Shown here piece after piece: positions 32,716 through 41,618 of a DNA stretch of 64,000 bases; the first letter of the stretch is position 1; every line of letters begins with the position of its first letter. The position numbers and the translations under genes were made by a program. The stretch is taken from assembly GCA_041687805.1 (NCBI GenBank), contig JBDNJK010000084.1:1-64000 (forward strand). The letters are read 5' to 3'. The notes below the pieces were generated by a model, which had not been told where the DNA came from, did not search any database, and was given only the letters and a program-made list of their open reading frames with translations. This DNA is from SZUA-87 sp041687805 (GTDB lineage Bacteria; Actinomycetota; Acidimicrobiia; Acidimicrobiales; Aldehydirespiratoraceae).

Positions 32716-33357
32716 TCAGACCCCGAGCTTGCGACCTCGAGCGAGAAGCGTGACCGGCTGCGGTCCGTTTGTGTGTGGCTCGAGTAGCAGGTCGACAACA
32801 AAGTTGGCGCGGCCCATGGAGGTGACAACATCTTCAGCGGTGTGAACCCACCTTCCGTCGATAGGACCCTTGTCGATCCATGAATGTGCGTTGAGTAGTG
32901 AATTGTCGGGGTCCGCACAAAGCGAAGCCGGGTGGGGGACAGACAGCGCTATGTGTCCGCCGGGGCACAGCACACGGTGGGCTTGGCGCATGACCCTGTC
33001 GAGGTCGGCGGTGAACGACAGCGACGACACTGAGATCACCAGGTCGACCTGGTCGGCTCTCATGAACGCCAGTTCAGCCGGTTCGGCCTGATGAAACTCG
33101 ACGGTGACTTCCTGATGGGAGGCGAGGGTTCGGGCCATGTTGATTTGCAGGACGTCGCCGTCGACCGCTGTGACGCGTGCGCCACGTGCTGCCAGACCAA
33201 CAGCTGCGTGTCCGGCGCCGCACCCGAGTTCGAGCACTCGACGGCCGGAGACTTCGCCTAGTAGCCGATGGTCGGTGTCGGGGCCGGTGCCGGCTCCAAG
33301 CTCGACGTAGTCGAGTGGACGTTTGGCATCGGGCCCGCGGGTGTTGTAGATGGTCAT
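32716..33357 (-). CDS. Class I SAM-dependent methyltransferase
   Basis: A 213-residue methyltransferase. SAM-binding motif I is VLELGCGAGHAAVGLAARG (near 39-57), motif II VTAVDGDVLQINMAR, and the post-region VDLVISVSSLSF and CPGGHIALSVPHPAS are typical of methyltransferase-11-type enzymes. Substrate not predictable. Convergent with cca, 21 bp between stops; its start region is 75 bp from the divergent DUF5318 gene. Confidence 0.85.
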   Translation of the reverse strand: MTIYNTRGPDAKRPLDYVELGAGTGPDTDHRLLGEVSGRRVLELGCGAGHAAVGLAARGARVTAVDGDVLQINMARTLASHQEVTVEFHQAEPAELAFMRADQVDLVISVSSLSFTADLDRVMRQAHRVLCPGGHIALSVPHPASLCADPDNSLLNAHSWIDKGPIDGRWVHTAEDVVTSMGRANFVVDLLLEPHTNGPQPVTLLARGRKLGV

Positions 33358-33432
33358 GGGGCAAGTCTGTCTCGGTTGATCGACTGTGGGGTGGAGGCCA
33401 TCATCACGTCCGACTCGTCTACCATCTCCGCC

Positions 33433-33819
33433 ATGATCCCCGGACCTGTTGGTTCTACGAGTAGCGCCGTCGCCTCAGTCGACTATCGGCTGGTCCGCGC
33501 GGCAACCTTGCAGTCTTGGCGCGATGGAGATCTCACCAGCAGCCAGATCTGTGATGCTCAGGCGGAGTTGCGTCGCAACGCCGAGTTCTGCGGCACCCCG
33601 ACCGAGCGGGAATGTCCGGTCTGTGAGGCGGATCAACTGGTGGACGTCACCTACGTATTTGGCCCGCGCTTACCCAAGCACGGCCGCTGCCTCACCACCC
33701 TCAAAGAACTACGACGTCTTGAGCAGCGCGCCGCCACCTACAAGCGCTACGTGGTCGAGGTGTGCAACACGTGCGGCTGGAACCATATGACCCTCTCCAA
33801 CACTGTCGGTGGTGTCTGA
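33433..33819 (+). CDS. DUF5318 zinc-ribbon protein
   Basis: A 128-residue actinobacterial protein with two CxxC pairs, CPVC (near 58-61) and CNTC (near 115-118), that would bind one zinc. YVVEVCNTCGWNHM at the C-terminus and a helical basic middle fit DUF5318. Role unknown; a nucleic-acid or protein-binding zinc ribbon is likely. ATG at 33433 selected because the upstream extension crosses the divergent promoter region and is not protein-like. Confidence 0.8.
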   Translation: MIPGPVGSTSSAVASVDYRLVRAATLQSWRDGDLTSSQICDAQAELRRNAEFCGTPTERECPVCEADQLVDVTYVFGPRLPKHGRCLTTLKELRRLEQRAATYKRYVVEVCNTCGWNHMTLSNTVGGV

Positions 33820-33910
33820 GGCCCGCTGGTTGAGTTGGCTTCCGAAAACAATTAGCATTCTCGGTACCGCCGGCAGCCTCTGTGCGCTGGACGGGAAAGG
33901 ACACACCACG

Positions 33911-34762
33911 ATGAGCAATCTCACTGTTCCGGCCATCGGCGCACGCAAGGTCGCCAACGGTGCCGAGCCTCTCGTAATGGTCACTGCGTACGACGCACCG
34001 GGTGCTCGTGTGGCCAGCGAGGCAGGCGCCGACATCATCTTGGTGGGCGACAGTCTGGCCATGGTGGTTCTCGGTTACGAAGACACCCTTCAGGTCACCA
34101 TCGACGACATGGCACACCACGTTGGCGCCGTGGCCCGCGCCAAACCCGATTCGCTGATCGTTGGCGACATGCCATGGATGAGTTTCCATGTGTCGCCGGA
34201 TGAGACGGTTAGAAACGCGGCGAAGCTGATTCGCGCTGGAGCGCAGTCGGTCAAGTTGGAGGGTGGCCGCAAGCGTCTTCCGATGATCGAACGTCTGATA
34301 TCAGCCGAGATACCAGTCATGGGCCATATCGGCCTCACTCCGCAATCGGTCAATGCCATGGGTGGTTTCAAGGTCCAGGGAAAGCAGGCTGAGGCTGCTC
34401 GCAAGTTGGTTCAGGCCGCCAAGTCGCTCGCCCACGCGGGTTGCTTCGCGATTGTGCTCGAGGGCGTGCCGGTGAGGGTGGCCGAAATGGTCACCGAAGC
34501 AGTCGACGTGCCGACCATCGGCATCGGTGCCGGCCCCCACTGTGATGGACAAGTGCTCGTCTATCACGACGTTCTCGGTATAGAGGATCGTTTCCTTCCG
34601 AAGTTCGTGCGACGCTACGCGGATGTTAAGTCGGTTTCGGTCGATGCCATGTCTGCCTTTGCCGCCGACGTTCGATCCGGTGCTTTTCCCAGCGACGACG
34701 AGTCATACCACCTGGCCGATGATCAGGCCGATGCGTTGGGTCTATACGGATCTGACTGCTGA
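33911..34762 (+). CDS. panB: 3-methyl-2-oxobutanoate hydroxymethyltransferase
   Basis: A 283-residue PanB. It makes ketopantoate for pantothenate and CoA synthesis using methylene-tetrahydrofolate. Seen: MVTAYDAPGARVASEAGADIILVGDSLAMVVLGY (metal Asp), VKLEGGRKR, GHIGLTPQSVNAMGGFKVQGK and IGIGAGPHCDGQVLV. GGAAAGGA lies ahead of the ATG. panC and panD are not in the window. Expression may be linked with the downstream aminotransferase. Confidence 0.96.
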   Translation: MSNLTVPAIGARKVANGAEPLVMVTAYDAPGARVASEAGADIILVGDSLAMVVLGYEDTLQVTIDDMAHHVGAVARAKPDSLIVGDMPWMSFHVSPDETVRNAAKLIRAGAQSVKLEGGRKRLPMIERLISAEIPVMGHIGLTPQSVNAMGGFKVQGKQAEAARKLVQAAKSLAHAGCFAIVLEGVPVRVAEMVTEAVDVPTIGIGAGPHCDGQVLVYHDVLGIEDRFLPKFVRRYADVKSVSVDAMSAFAADVRSGAFPSDDESYHLADDQADALGLYGSDC

Positions 34763-34787
34763 GATGAGTGGGTCGCTGAAGTAGTAT

Positions 34788-34809
34788 TTGGCGGCCGACG
34801 AGTCGCCAA
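34788..34809 (+). terminator. Weak stem-loop after panB
   Basis: Arms TTGGCGGC (34788-34795) and GTCGCCAA (34802-34809) pair over eight positions with one G-T, with a six-base loop. There is no T-run, so termination would be weak; it also overlaps the leader of the next gene, 30 bases before its ATG. Confidence 0.35.
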
Positions 34810-34838
34810 CTAGGCGTCGCGGTGGGAGAAGACACGCC

Positions 34839-36137
34839 ATGCTCACCGATGAACTTGCTCTCAGTCGTGCCCCGAGGATTCACACTGAACTACCGGGGCC
34901 ACTGGCACGCGCGGTTATACAACGCGACAAACGGGTTGTAAGTCCAGCGCTCGGCCGGGTCTACCCACTGGTGGTAGATCATGCGTCGGGGATGTATGTG
35001 CAAGACGTCGACGGAAATCGTTTCCTCGACCTCAACGCCGGTATAGCGGTCACTTCCACGGGCCATTGCCACCCTGATGTTGTGGCGGCGATCGAGTCTC
35101 AAAGCCGTGCGTTCCTTCACTACTGTTCTAGCGACTTCCATGTGCCCGTCTACACCGACGTGTGTGAACGGCTCGCCCGGCTCTCACCAATGTCCGACGA
35201 GGTCGATGTGTATCTCGGAAATTCCGGCGCTGAGGCGGTGGAGTCGGCTTTGAAGTTGGCGCGTTACGCAACCGGTCGCCCCAACGTGATCGCTTTCTAC
35301 GGCTCGTTCCATGGTCGCACCGCCGGGAGCCTCTCGCTCACTGCCAGCAAGGCAAAATATCGCTCAGGTTTCGGTGCGTCTCCGTCAGGTGTGCTTCACG
35401 CCCCTTACGCCGGTTCGTCGGGTCTCACGGGCGCCGCCTACATCGAATCGGTTCTGTTCCGTCATGTCACTGAACCCGGCGATGTGGCCGCGATTGTGGT
35501 CGAACCGATTCAGGGTGAGGGCGGCTACATCGTGCCTCCCGATGGTTGGTTGGCCGACCTGCGGGCACTGTGTGATCGCTACGGGATTCTCCTGGTTGCC
35601 GATGAAGTGCAGTCCGGAGTCGGCCGCACCGGTTCGATGTGGGCGATCGACCCGAGCGGGGTGGAGCCTGATCTCATGTGTGTCGGGAAGGGCCTGGCCA
35701 GCGGGTTGCCGCTGTCGGCTCTGGTCAGCCGTCGGCGCTACTCGACTTGGGGGGTCGGTAAGCATGGCTCAACCTTCGGCGGTAATCCGGTTGCTTGCGC
35801 TGCCGCGGTTGCCACTCTCGATCTGGTTGAGAATTCGTTGATGAACAACGCCGCATCGGTGGGTGAGCATCTGCTCGGCCGTCTGAGAGAGTTGGCCGAG
35901 ACACAAGCCCTCATCACCGGCGTGCGGGGCAAAGGCCTGATGATCGGGGTCGAGTTTGTGGACGGTGTCACCGCACACGACGTGGAGCAGGCGGCATTTC
36001 ATGAAGGTGCGCTGGCCCTGACGTGCGGCGAGAGAACCGTGCGTTTGGCACCGCCTCTGATCATCAACACCCAGCAGGCCGATCTGGCGGTCGAATTATT
36101 CGCGACGGCGTGCCGCCGGGTGCTCGAAGCCGGCTGA
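34839..36137 (+). CDS. Class III PLP aminotransferase (4-aminobutyrate aminotransferase-like)
   Basis: A 432-residue fold-type-I aminotransferase. Seen: LDLNAGIAVTSTGHCHP, YLGNSGAEAVESALKLAR (phosphate cup), GSFHGRTAGSLSLT, ADEVQSGVGRTG (Asp contacting the PLP ring nitrogen) and the PLP lysine in CVGKGLASGLPLSA. It groups with GABA/ornithine/lysine omega-aminotransferases; which amine it uses cannot be read from sequence. GGGAG lies upstream of the ATG. It could feed the polyamine or amine pathways suggested near 58-63 kb, though it is distant. Convergent with the corrinoid gene. Confidence 0.88.
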   Translation: MLTDELALSRAPRIHTELPGPLARAVIQRDKRVVSPALGRVYPLVVDHASGMYVQDVDGNRFLDLNAGIAVTSTGHCHPDVVAAIESQSRAFLHYCSSDFHVPVYTDVCERLARLSPMSDEVDVYLGNSGAEAVESALKLARYATGRPNVIAFYGSFHGRTAGSLSLTASKAKYRSGFGASPSGVLHAPYAGSSGLTGAAYIESVLFRHVTEPGDVAAIVVEPIQGEGGYIVPPDGWLADLRALCDRYGILLVADEVQSGVGRTGSMWAIDPSGVEPDLMCVGKGLASGLPLSALVSRRRYSTWGVGKHGSTFGGNPVACAAAVATLDLVENSLMNNAASVGEHLLGRLRELAETQALITGVRGKGLMIGVEFVDGVTAHDVEQAAFHEGALALTCGERTVRLAPPLIINTQQADLAVELFATACRRVLEAG

Positions 36138-36144
36138 GCGAGTT

Positions 36145-36813
36145 TCAGATACTCAACAGCGATTTAACGGTTCGCACTGCCGACACGGCGTTGGGCGCGT
36201 AGCCGTCGGCACCTATTTGGTCGGCGTATTCCTGGGTGACAGGCGCGCCGCCCACGATGATCTTCGTATTACCTCTCACGCCGGCTTCATTGATGGCATC
36301 GATGGTGGTGGCGAGTTCGGGCATGGTGGTGGTGAGGAATGCGCTGAGCCCGACCACGTCGGGGTTGTGCTCCTTGATCGCCTCGACGAACTGGATCGCC
36401 GGCACGTTGATTCCCAGGTCGATCACTTCGAATCCGGCGCCTTCAAGCATCACATCGCAAAGGTTTTTCCCGATGTCGTGAATGTCGCCGGCGATGGTGC
36501 CCATCACGAACACCCCCACCCGTGCGGACGCGGCATCGGCGAGTAGTGGACGCAGCACGTCCATGCACGCCTGCATGGCACGGGCCGATATGAGCATCTC
36601 AGGCAGGAAGATTTCGCCGGATTCAAATAACCTGCCCACCTCTTCGAGCGCCGGGATCATGGCGTCGAACAACAAGGTGAGCGGATCGGTGCCGTTTTCC
36701 AGTCCGCTGCGGGTGGAGGTCAGGGCCTGATCGGCGTTGCCTGCCAGCACTGCGTCGTAGAGAGCGTCGAGCAGAGAGTCGTAGTCGTTGCTTGGGGGAT
36801 TTTCGCCGGTCAT
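36145..36813 (-). CDS. Corrinoid (cobalamin-binding) protein of a methyltransferase system
   Basis: A 222-residue two-domain protein. The N-terminal helical cap (about 12-95) contains LTLLFDAMIPALEEVG, RLFESGEIFLPEML, as in MtbC/MtmC-type proteins. The Rossmann B12 domain has the D-x-H-x-x-G signature at Asp110-Gly115 (GDIHDIGKNL; His112 as lower cobalt ligand), GLSAFLTTTM and VGGAPVTQEYADQIGADGY. It carries a methyl group from a substrate to the partner enzyme encoded 19 bp upstream on the same strand. Confidence 0.93.
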   Translation of the reverse strand: MTGENPPSNDYDSLLDALYDAVLAGNADQALTSTRSGLENGTDPLTLLFDAMIPALEEVGRLFESGEIFLPEMLISARAMQACMDVLRPLLADAASARVGVFVMGTIAGDIHDIGKNLCDVMLEGAGFEVIDLGINVPAIQFVEAIKEHNPDVVGLSAFLTTTMPELATTIDAINEAGVRGNTKIIVGGAPVTQEYADQIGADGYAPNAVSAVRTVKSLLSI

Positions 36814-36832
36814 CTCGGTGTCCTGGCTTTGC

Positions 36833-37981
36833 TCAGTGTGAGTATTCGTCGACGGCGTCGACCATAGCGATGATATTTTTTGCGGGAACGTCGTCCATCA
36901 CGGTGTGAACCGACGACAGCATGTAGCCGCCGCCTGGTCCGAGAATGTCGATCACCCTGCGCACTTCAGAGCGGATTTCCGCTGGCGTGCCGTGGGGGAG
37001 TATCCGCTGGGTGTCGATGGCACCGCAGAAAACAACCTTGGTGCCGTAACGTTCTCGTAGCGCTTCGAGGTTCGACATCTTGCCAGCGGAGGTCTGGATC
37101 GGGTTGAGAATGTCGATTCCCATGTCGACGAACTCGTCGATGAGGGGGAATACATCGCCATCGGTGTGAAACATCACCTTGGCATTGGTGCGTGCTTTGA
37201 TGAAGTCGATCCAATCAGCGTGGATCGGCTTGAGCACACGCCGATACATGTCTGGCGACATGAGCAGGCTCTCTTGGGTGCCGAGATCGTCGCCGATTTT
37301 GATGATGTCGACGTTGGGGCCCAACTCGTCGAGAAAATGTCCCATGAGTTGCTTGCACACACCTTGGAGCTTCCAAAGGAGTGCCTCGGCAAATTCTGGG
37401 TAGAGGGCCATGTTCATGAGGAACGTGTCCATGCCCTGCATGGCGAACGCTCGCTCCAGCGGAAACAGGAGCCACGGGGTGGCCACGATGGCGAACTCAT
37501 TGTCGTCGGCGAGTTTTTGTGCCTGCCCTGCAACATGGGCGACCCGCGTTGGATCGTCCATGTCGGGCCAGTCGTATGACTCGATTTCGTCGACGGTGTT
37601 TGCTGCGGCGAGAGGGTGAACCATTGGGAACCACTGGCCTGGCTTGATCTCCGACGCTCCGGATCCCCACGAATCGATGTAGTCGGCGTGATCTGGTCGG
37701 CTGCGATTGCGCTCCATGACCGACGCTGGTTCGAGGTCGAGCACGCCCCTCACATCTGAGTGGAGACGACGCATGGTGGTCTCGTCGATTTCGGCGGTGC
37801 CGAGCTCCGGCCAGTCGTAGAGATAGTTTTCGGGCGCTTCGATACCGAGCAGGTTCTTGAGGTCGCGGTACGGCTTCATCTTGATGCCGGTGGCATTGCT
37901 TACGCCGAGCAGGATCGGAGCCCGATCGCTCTCTTCGTGGTTGACGGCCGCCAACACCCGTTCACGAGATGAAATAGTCAT
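36833..37981 (-). CDS. Uroporphyrinogen-decarboxylase-family corrinoid methyltransferase (MtaA/MtbA-like)
   Basis: A 382-residue URO-D-fold protein. The fold elements GDDLGTQESLLMSP and ILNPIQTSAGKM are seen. It lacks the typical hemE N-terminal substrate arginines and instead pairs with a corrinoid protein gene, so it is read as a methylcobamide:acceptor methyltransferase. The usual zinc site His-x-Cys...Cys appears as MFHTDGD plus a later Cys (FCGAIDT), so one Cys is replaced by Asp. Methyl donor substrate unknown. Its ATG faces the rpsF leader across a 222-bp gap. Confidence 0.8.
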   Translation of the reverse strand: MTISSRERVLAAVNHEESDRAPILLGVSNATGIKMKPYRDLKNLLGIEAPENYLYDWPELGTAEIDETTMRRLHSDVRGVLDLEPASVMERNRSRPDHADYIDSWGSGASEIKPGQWFPMVHPLAAANTVDEIESYDWPDMDDPTRVAHVAGQAQKLADDNEFAIVATPWLLFPLERAFAMQGMDTFLMNMALYPEFAEALLWKLQGVCKQLMGHFLDELGPNVDIIKIGDDLGTQESLLMSPDMYRRVLKPIHADWIDFIKARTNAKVMFHTDGDVFPLIDEFVDMGIDILNPIQTSAGKMSNLEALRERYGTKVVFCGAIDTQRILPHGTPAEIRSEVRRVIDILGPGGGYMLSSVHTVMDDVPAKNIIAMVDAVDEYSH

Positions 37982-38117
37982 GATTCACTCCCAACTGAAC
38001 CGTCATGCTCGCGGCCTGATGCCGACATCGGAAGGGCCGATTGTCACACCCCATTGTCATAGTGGCCACATGACGTTCTCACCTGTAGCCTTTGCAGGTC
38101 TTTCAAACAGACACTTG

Positions 38118-38185
38118 CCTTCGGACACTCCGAAGGTTGACAACCGAAATCCCCTGCCCCGGGAAAGGGGCCCCGGTGCTCCGGG
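38118..38185 (+). promoter_or_regulatory. Structured rpsF leader
   Basis: Two hairpins lie ahead of rpsF: CCTTCGGA/TCCGAAGG (38118-38125 and 38129-38136, loop CAC) and CCCGG/CCGGG (38172-38176 and 38181-38185, loop TGCT), with a further CCCC/GGGG pairing between them. S6:S18 leader control is known for rpsF operons in many bacteria, but I could not confirm its conserved bases here. The upstream part of the gap (37982-38117) shows no gene and should hold divergent promoters. Confidence 0.4.
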
Positions 38186-38203
38186 TCCACAGGAGGTGAG
38201 CTC

Positions 38204-38548
38204 GTGAAGCGAGCATATGAATTGATGATCATCATCGACCGCGATATCCCAGATGCCGATATCGCCGAAGTGATGACACGAACCGAAGGAATGGTCACCG
38301 AAGAAGGTGGCACCATTGCGTCGACCAACAATTGGGGTCGTCGCCGGTTCGCCTATGAGATCAACCACAAACTCGAAGGCACCTACGTGGTGTGGGAGGT
38401 CGTCACCGAGACGGCAGGGCTCCCCGTCACCGAACGTCAACTTCGTCTCGCGGACGACATTGTCCGCCACAAGCTGTTCCGTCTGCCCGAAAAAGAAGCC
38501 ACTCGTCGTGGCCTGTTGGGTGAGGCAACGCCGGTCGAGGCCGGCTGA
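38204..38548 (+). CDS. rpsF: 30S ribosomal protein S6
   Basis: A 114-residue S6: YELMIIIDRDIPD at the start, then GRRRFAYEINHKLEGTYVVWEV, the conserved core strand. It binds 16S rRNA with S18 in the platform. GTG start at 38204 has a strong AGGAGGTGA site. First gene of an rpsF-ssb-rpsR-rplI-dnaB run. Confidence 0.97.
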   Translation: MKRAYELMIIIDRDIPDADIAEVMTRTEGMVTEEGGTIASTNNWGRRRFAYEINHKLEGTYVVWEVVTETAGLPVTERQLRLADDIVRHKLFRLPEKEATRRGLLGEATPVEAG

Positions 38549-38563
38549 TCCGGAGGTATTGAA

Positions 38564-39025
38564 ATGGGATTCGACAACACCGTCACCGTCGTGGGAAACG
38601 TAACCCGCGATCCCGAATTGCGATTCACACAAGGCCAGATGGCCATCGCCACTTTTGGTGTGGCCTGGAATAAAAAGAAGCGCGAAGGCGAGGATGAAGT
38701 CTCGTTCTTTGATGTCACTTGTTTCCGTCAACTGGCAGAGAATGTGGCCGAGTCGATAACCAAGGGCACTCGCGTGGTGATCTACGGCACCTTGCAGCAG
38801 CGCAGTTGGGAAAACAACGAGGGTCAACGACGTTCCAAGGTCGAGATTCTCGCTGACGACGTTGCGCCGAGTCTCAAGTGGGCATCCGCACAGATTTCCC
38901 GTAATGAGTACAAGGGTGGCGGTGCCGATCAGGGCTCACGCCCACAGGTGTCCAACCAGTCACAAGATGGCGGTCAGGCTCCTGAGGCAGCACCCGCCTA
39001 CAACCTCGACGAAGAACCGTTCTGA
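38564..39025 (+). CDS. ssb: Single-stranded DNA-binding protein
   Basis: A 153-residue SSB with an OB-fold (about 1-110: TVTVVGNVTRDPELRFT, FFDVTCFRQLAENVAES, GTRVVIYGTLQQRSWE), a flexible Gln/Gly-rich linker and an acidic tip NLDEEPF, which recruits repair and replication partners. It sits 15 bp after rpsF and covers exposed single strands at forks. Confidence 0.97.
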   Translation: MGFDNTVTVVGNVTRDPELRFTQGQMAIATFGVAWNKKKREGEDEVSFFDVTCFRQLAENVAESITKGTRVVIYGTLQQRSWENNEGQRRSKVEILADDVAPSLKWASAQISRNEYKGGGADQGSRPQVSNQSQDGGQAPEAAPAYNLDEEPF

Positions 39026-39070
39026 AGTCCGGCAAAGCCGAGATTTCAACCACATTGAAAAGATTTGACT

Positions 39071-39088
39071 GGCCGGACGAGTCCGGCC
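39071..39088 (+). promoter_or_regulatory. Perfect hairpin before rpsR
   Basis: GGCCGGAC and GTCCGGCC (39071-39078 and 39081-39088) form an 8-bp perfect stem with a two-base loop (or 7 bp with a four-base loop), ending just before the AAGGGAAG ribosome binding site of rpsR. A smaller CGGC-AAA-GCCG hairpin is at 39030-39040. It may tune the ratio of S18 to SSB. Confidence 0.45.
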
Positions 39089-39101
39089 GAAAGGGAAGAA
39101 A

Positions 39102-39578
39102 ATGGCCAAGGTAAAGAAGCGGGGCAAGTCCTCAAAGGACAACGGCCGCCGCGGCAAGAAAAAGATAAGCATTCTCAAGACCGAGAAGATCCAGTACGTC
39201 GATTGGAAGGATTCCAATCTTCTGCGTCGGTTCATGTCGGAGCGCGCCAAGATCCGTGCCCGTCGTGTCACCGGCAACACAGTTCAGCAGCAGAAGATGT
39301 GCGCTGATGCCATCAAGGTTGCTCGTGAGATGGCGTTGGTCCCCTACGCCAACCGGGTCACCACCCAGCGCAGCGGTCGTGGCGACCGTGGCGACCGTGG
39401 CGACCGTGGCGACCGTGGCGATCGCGGCGACCGTGGCGATCGTGGTCAACGCGCCGACGGCCCAGCACCACGCCCGAGCGCACCGCCGCCACGCGACGAC
39501 GAGAAGGCTGTCGAGCCTGATGTGTCCACCGCGGCTGATGTGTCCACCGAACAAAGCGCGGAGGTCAGCGAGTCGTGA
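39102..39578 (+). CDS. rpsR: 30S ribosomal protein S18 with long Gly-Asp-Arg repeat tail
   Basis: Residues about 20-85 are a standard S18 (IQYVDWKDSNLLRRFMSERAKI and RRVTGNTVQQQKM), which partners S6. The protein is 158 residues, about double the normal 75-90. The added C-terminus has seven GDR triplets and a GQR, then a Pro-rich segment and an acidic Ser/Thr-rich end (TAADVSTEQSAEVSES). The tail should be disordered and project from the ribosome platform. The TGA overlaps the rplI GTG. Confidence 0.93.
   Translation: MAKVKKRGKSSKDNGRRGKKKISILKTEKIQYVDWKDSNLLRRFMSERAKIRARRVTGNTVQQQKMCADAIKVAREMALVPYANRVTTQRSGRGDRGDRGDRGDRGDRGDRGDRGQRADGPAPRPSAPPPRDDEKAVEPDVSTAADVSTEQSAEVSES
39381..39443 (+). 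repeat. Seven 9-bp tandem repeats in rpsR
   Basis: Seven copies of GGCGACCGT with minor third-position changes (GGCGATCGC, GGCGATCGT), encoding Gly-Asp-Arg. The array is in frame and codes through, so copy number changes would keep the reading frame. Confidence 0.9.
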
Positions 39579-40021
39579 AGATCGTACTTCGTAACGACGT
39601 GAGCGGCCTCGGCCGCAAGGGCGATGTTTGTGATGTGGCCGAGGGCTACTTCCGCAATTTCCTCAACCCGAATCAGTTGGCCTTCAAGTCCACAGCCGCC
39701 AATGCTGGCCAGGCCGATGCCATGCGTCGCGCCTCGGCGCTTCGTAATGCCGCCAGCAGAGCGGAGGCCGAAGAGGTTGCCACCAAGCTGGTTCCGATGG
39801 TGATCTCGATCGCCGCCAAGGCCGGTGAAGGTGGACGTCTGTTTGGTTCCGTCGGGTCATCCGACATCGCCACTGCCGTAGAGGAACAAAGTGGTGTGGT
39901 TATCGACCGCCATGACCTCATCCTCGAGACGGCAATCAAGGATCTCGGCCAGGCAATTGTGATGTGCAAGCTCCATCCTGACGTGGAGTTTCCAATCACG
40001 GTCGAAGTCGTCGAATCGTGA
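39575..40021 (+). CDS. rplI: 50S ribosomal protein L9
   Basis: A 148-residue L9. The N-terminal domain MKIVLRNDVSGLGRKGDVCDVAEGYFRNFLNP (written here only in outline) has the L9 signature GYxRNxLxP, followed by the long connecting helix and a C-terminal rRNA-binding domain with GRLFGSVGSSDI. GTG at 39575 overlaps the rpsR stop. A strong hairpin lies after its stop. Confidence 0.97.
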   Translation: MKIVLRNDVSGLGRKGDVCDVAEGYFRNFLNPNQLAFKSTAANAGQADAMRRASALRNAASRAEAEEVATKLVPMVISIAAKAGEGGRLFGSVGSSDIATAVEEQSGVVIDRHDLILETAIKDLGQAIVMCKLHPDVEFPITVEVVES

Positions 40022-40026
40022 CAGTT

Positions 40027-40052
40027 GGGCCGGCGCCGCTTGGTGCCGGCCC
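40027..40052 (+). terminator. Stem-loop after rplI
   Basis: Arms GGGCCGGCGCC (40027-40037) and GGTGCCGGCCC (40042-40052) pair over 11 positions with one G-T and a GCTT loop. The following GATTGTTC is T-containing but lacks a full U-tract, so it may be a terminator or a strong mRNA end separating the ribosomal genes from dnaB. Confidence 0.65.
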
Positions 40053-40099
40053 GATTGTTCACGCTGTTGTCCCCAATTACTTCACCGTTTCTGCCATGG

Positions 40100-40108
40100 T
40101 TGTCCACA
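40100..40108. promoter_or_regulatory. DnaA box upstream of dnaB
   Basis: TTGTCCACA matches the actinobacterial DnaA-box consensus exactly, 103 bases before the dnaB ATG. Weaker neighbours are TTGTCCCCA near 40067 and GTATCCACT at 40143-40151. They suggest DnaA-dependent control of helicase expression. Confidence 0.5.
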
Positions 40109-40210
40109 GAGACTTGGGATGAAATCCCCCTATAAACCTCGGGTATCCACTGGTGTCCCACAGGCCAATCAGGGCAGGCTCGATGGGTCTCGGGGAGCAG
40201 TGAGGAATTC

Positions 40211-41569
<1,359 letters not shown>

Positions 41570-41618
41570 TCTGAGCCCTACCGTTAGGCGACCGACACCT
41601 TGGCTAGCGTCATGGTGG

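Noticed and set aside
37982..38117. Cobalamin riboswitch ahead of the corrinoid genes
   Set aside because: No convincing B12-box sequence or matching fold was seen on the minus strand.
39381..39443. Possible CRISPR-like array
   Set aside because: Nine-base units without spacers, in frame and coding Gly-Asp-Arg; it is a protein repeat.
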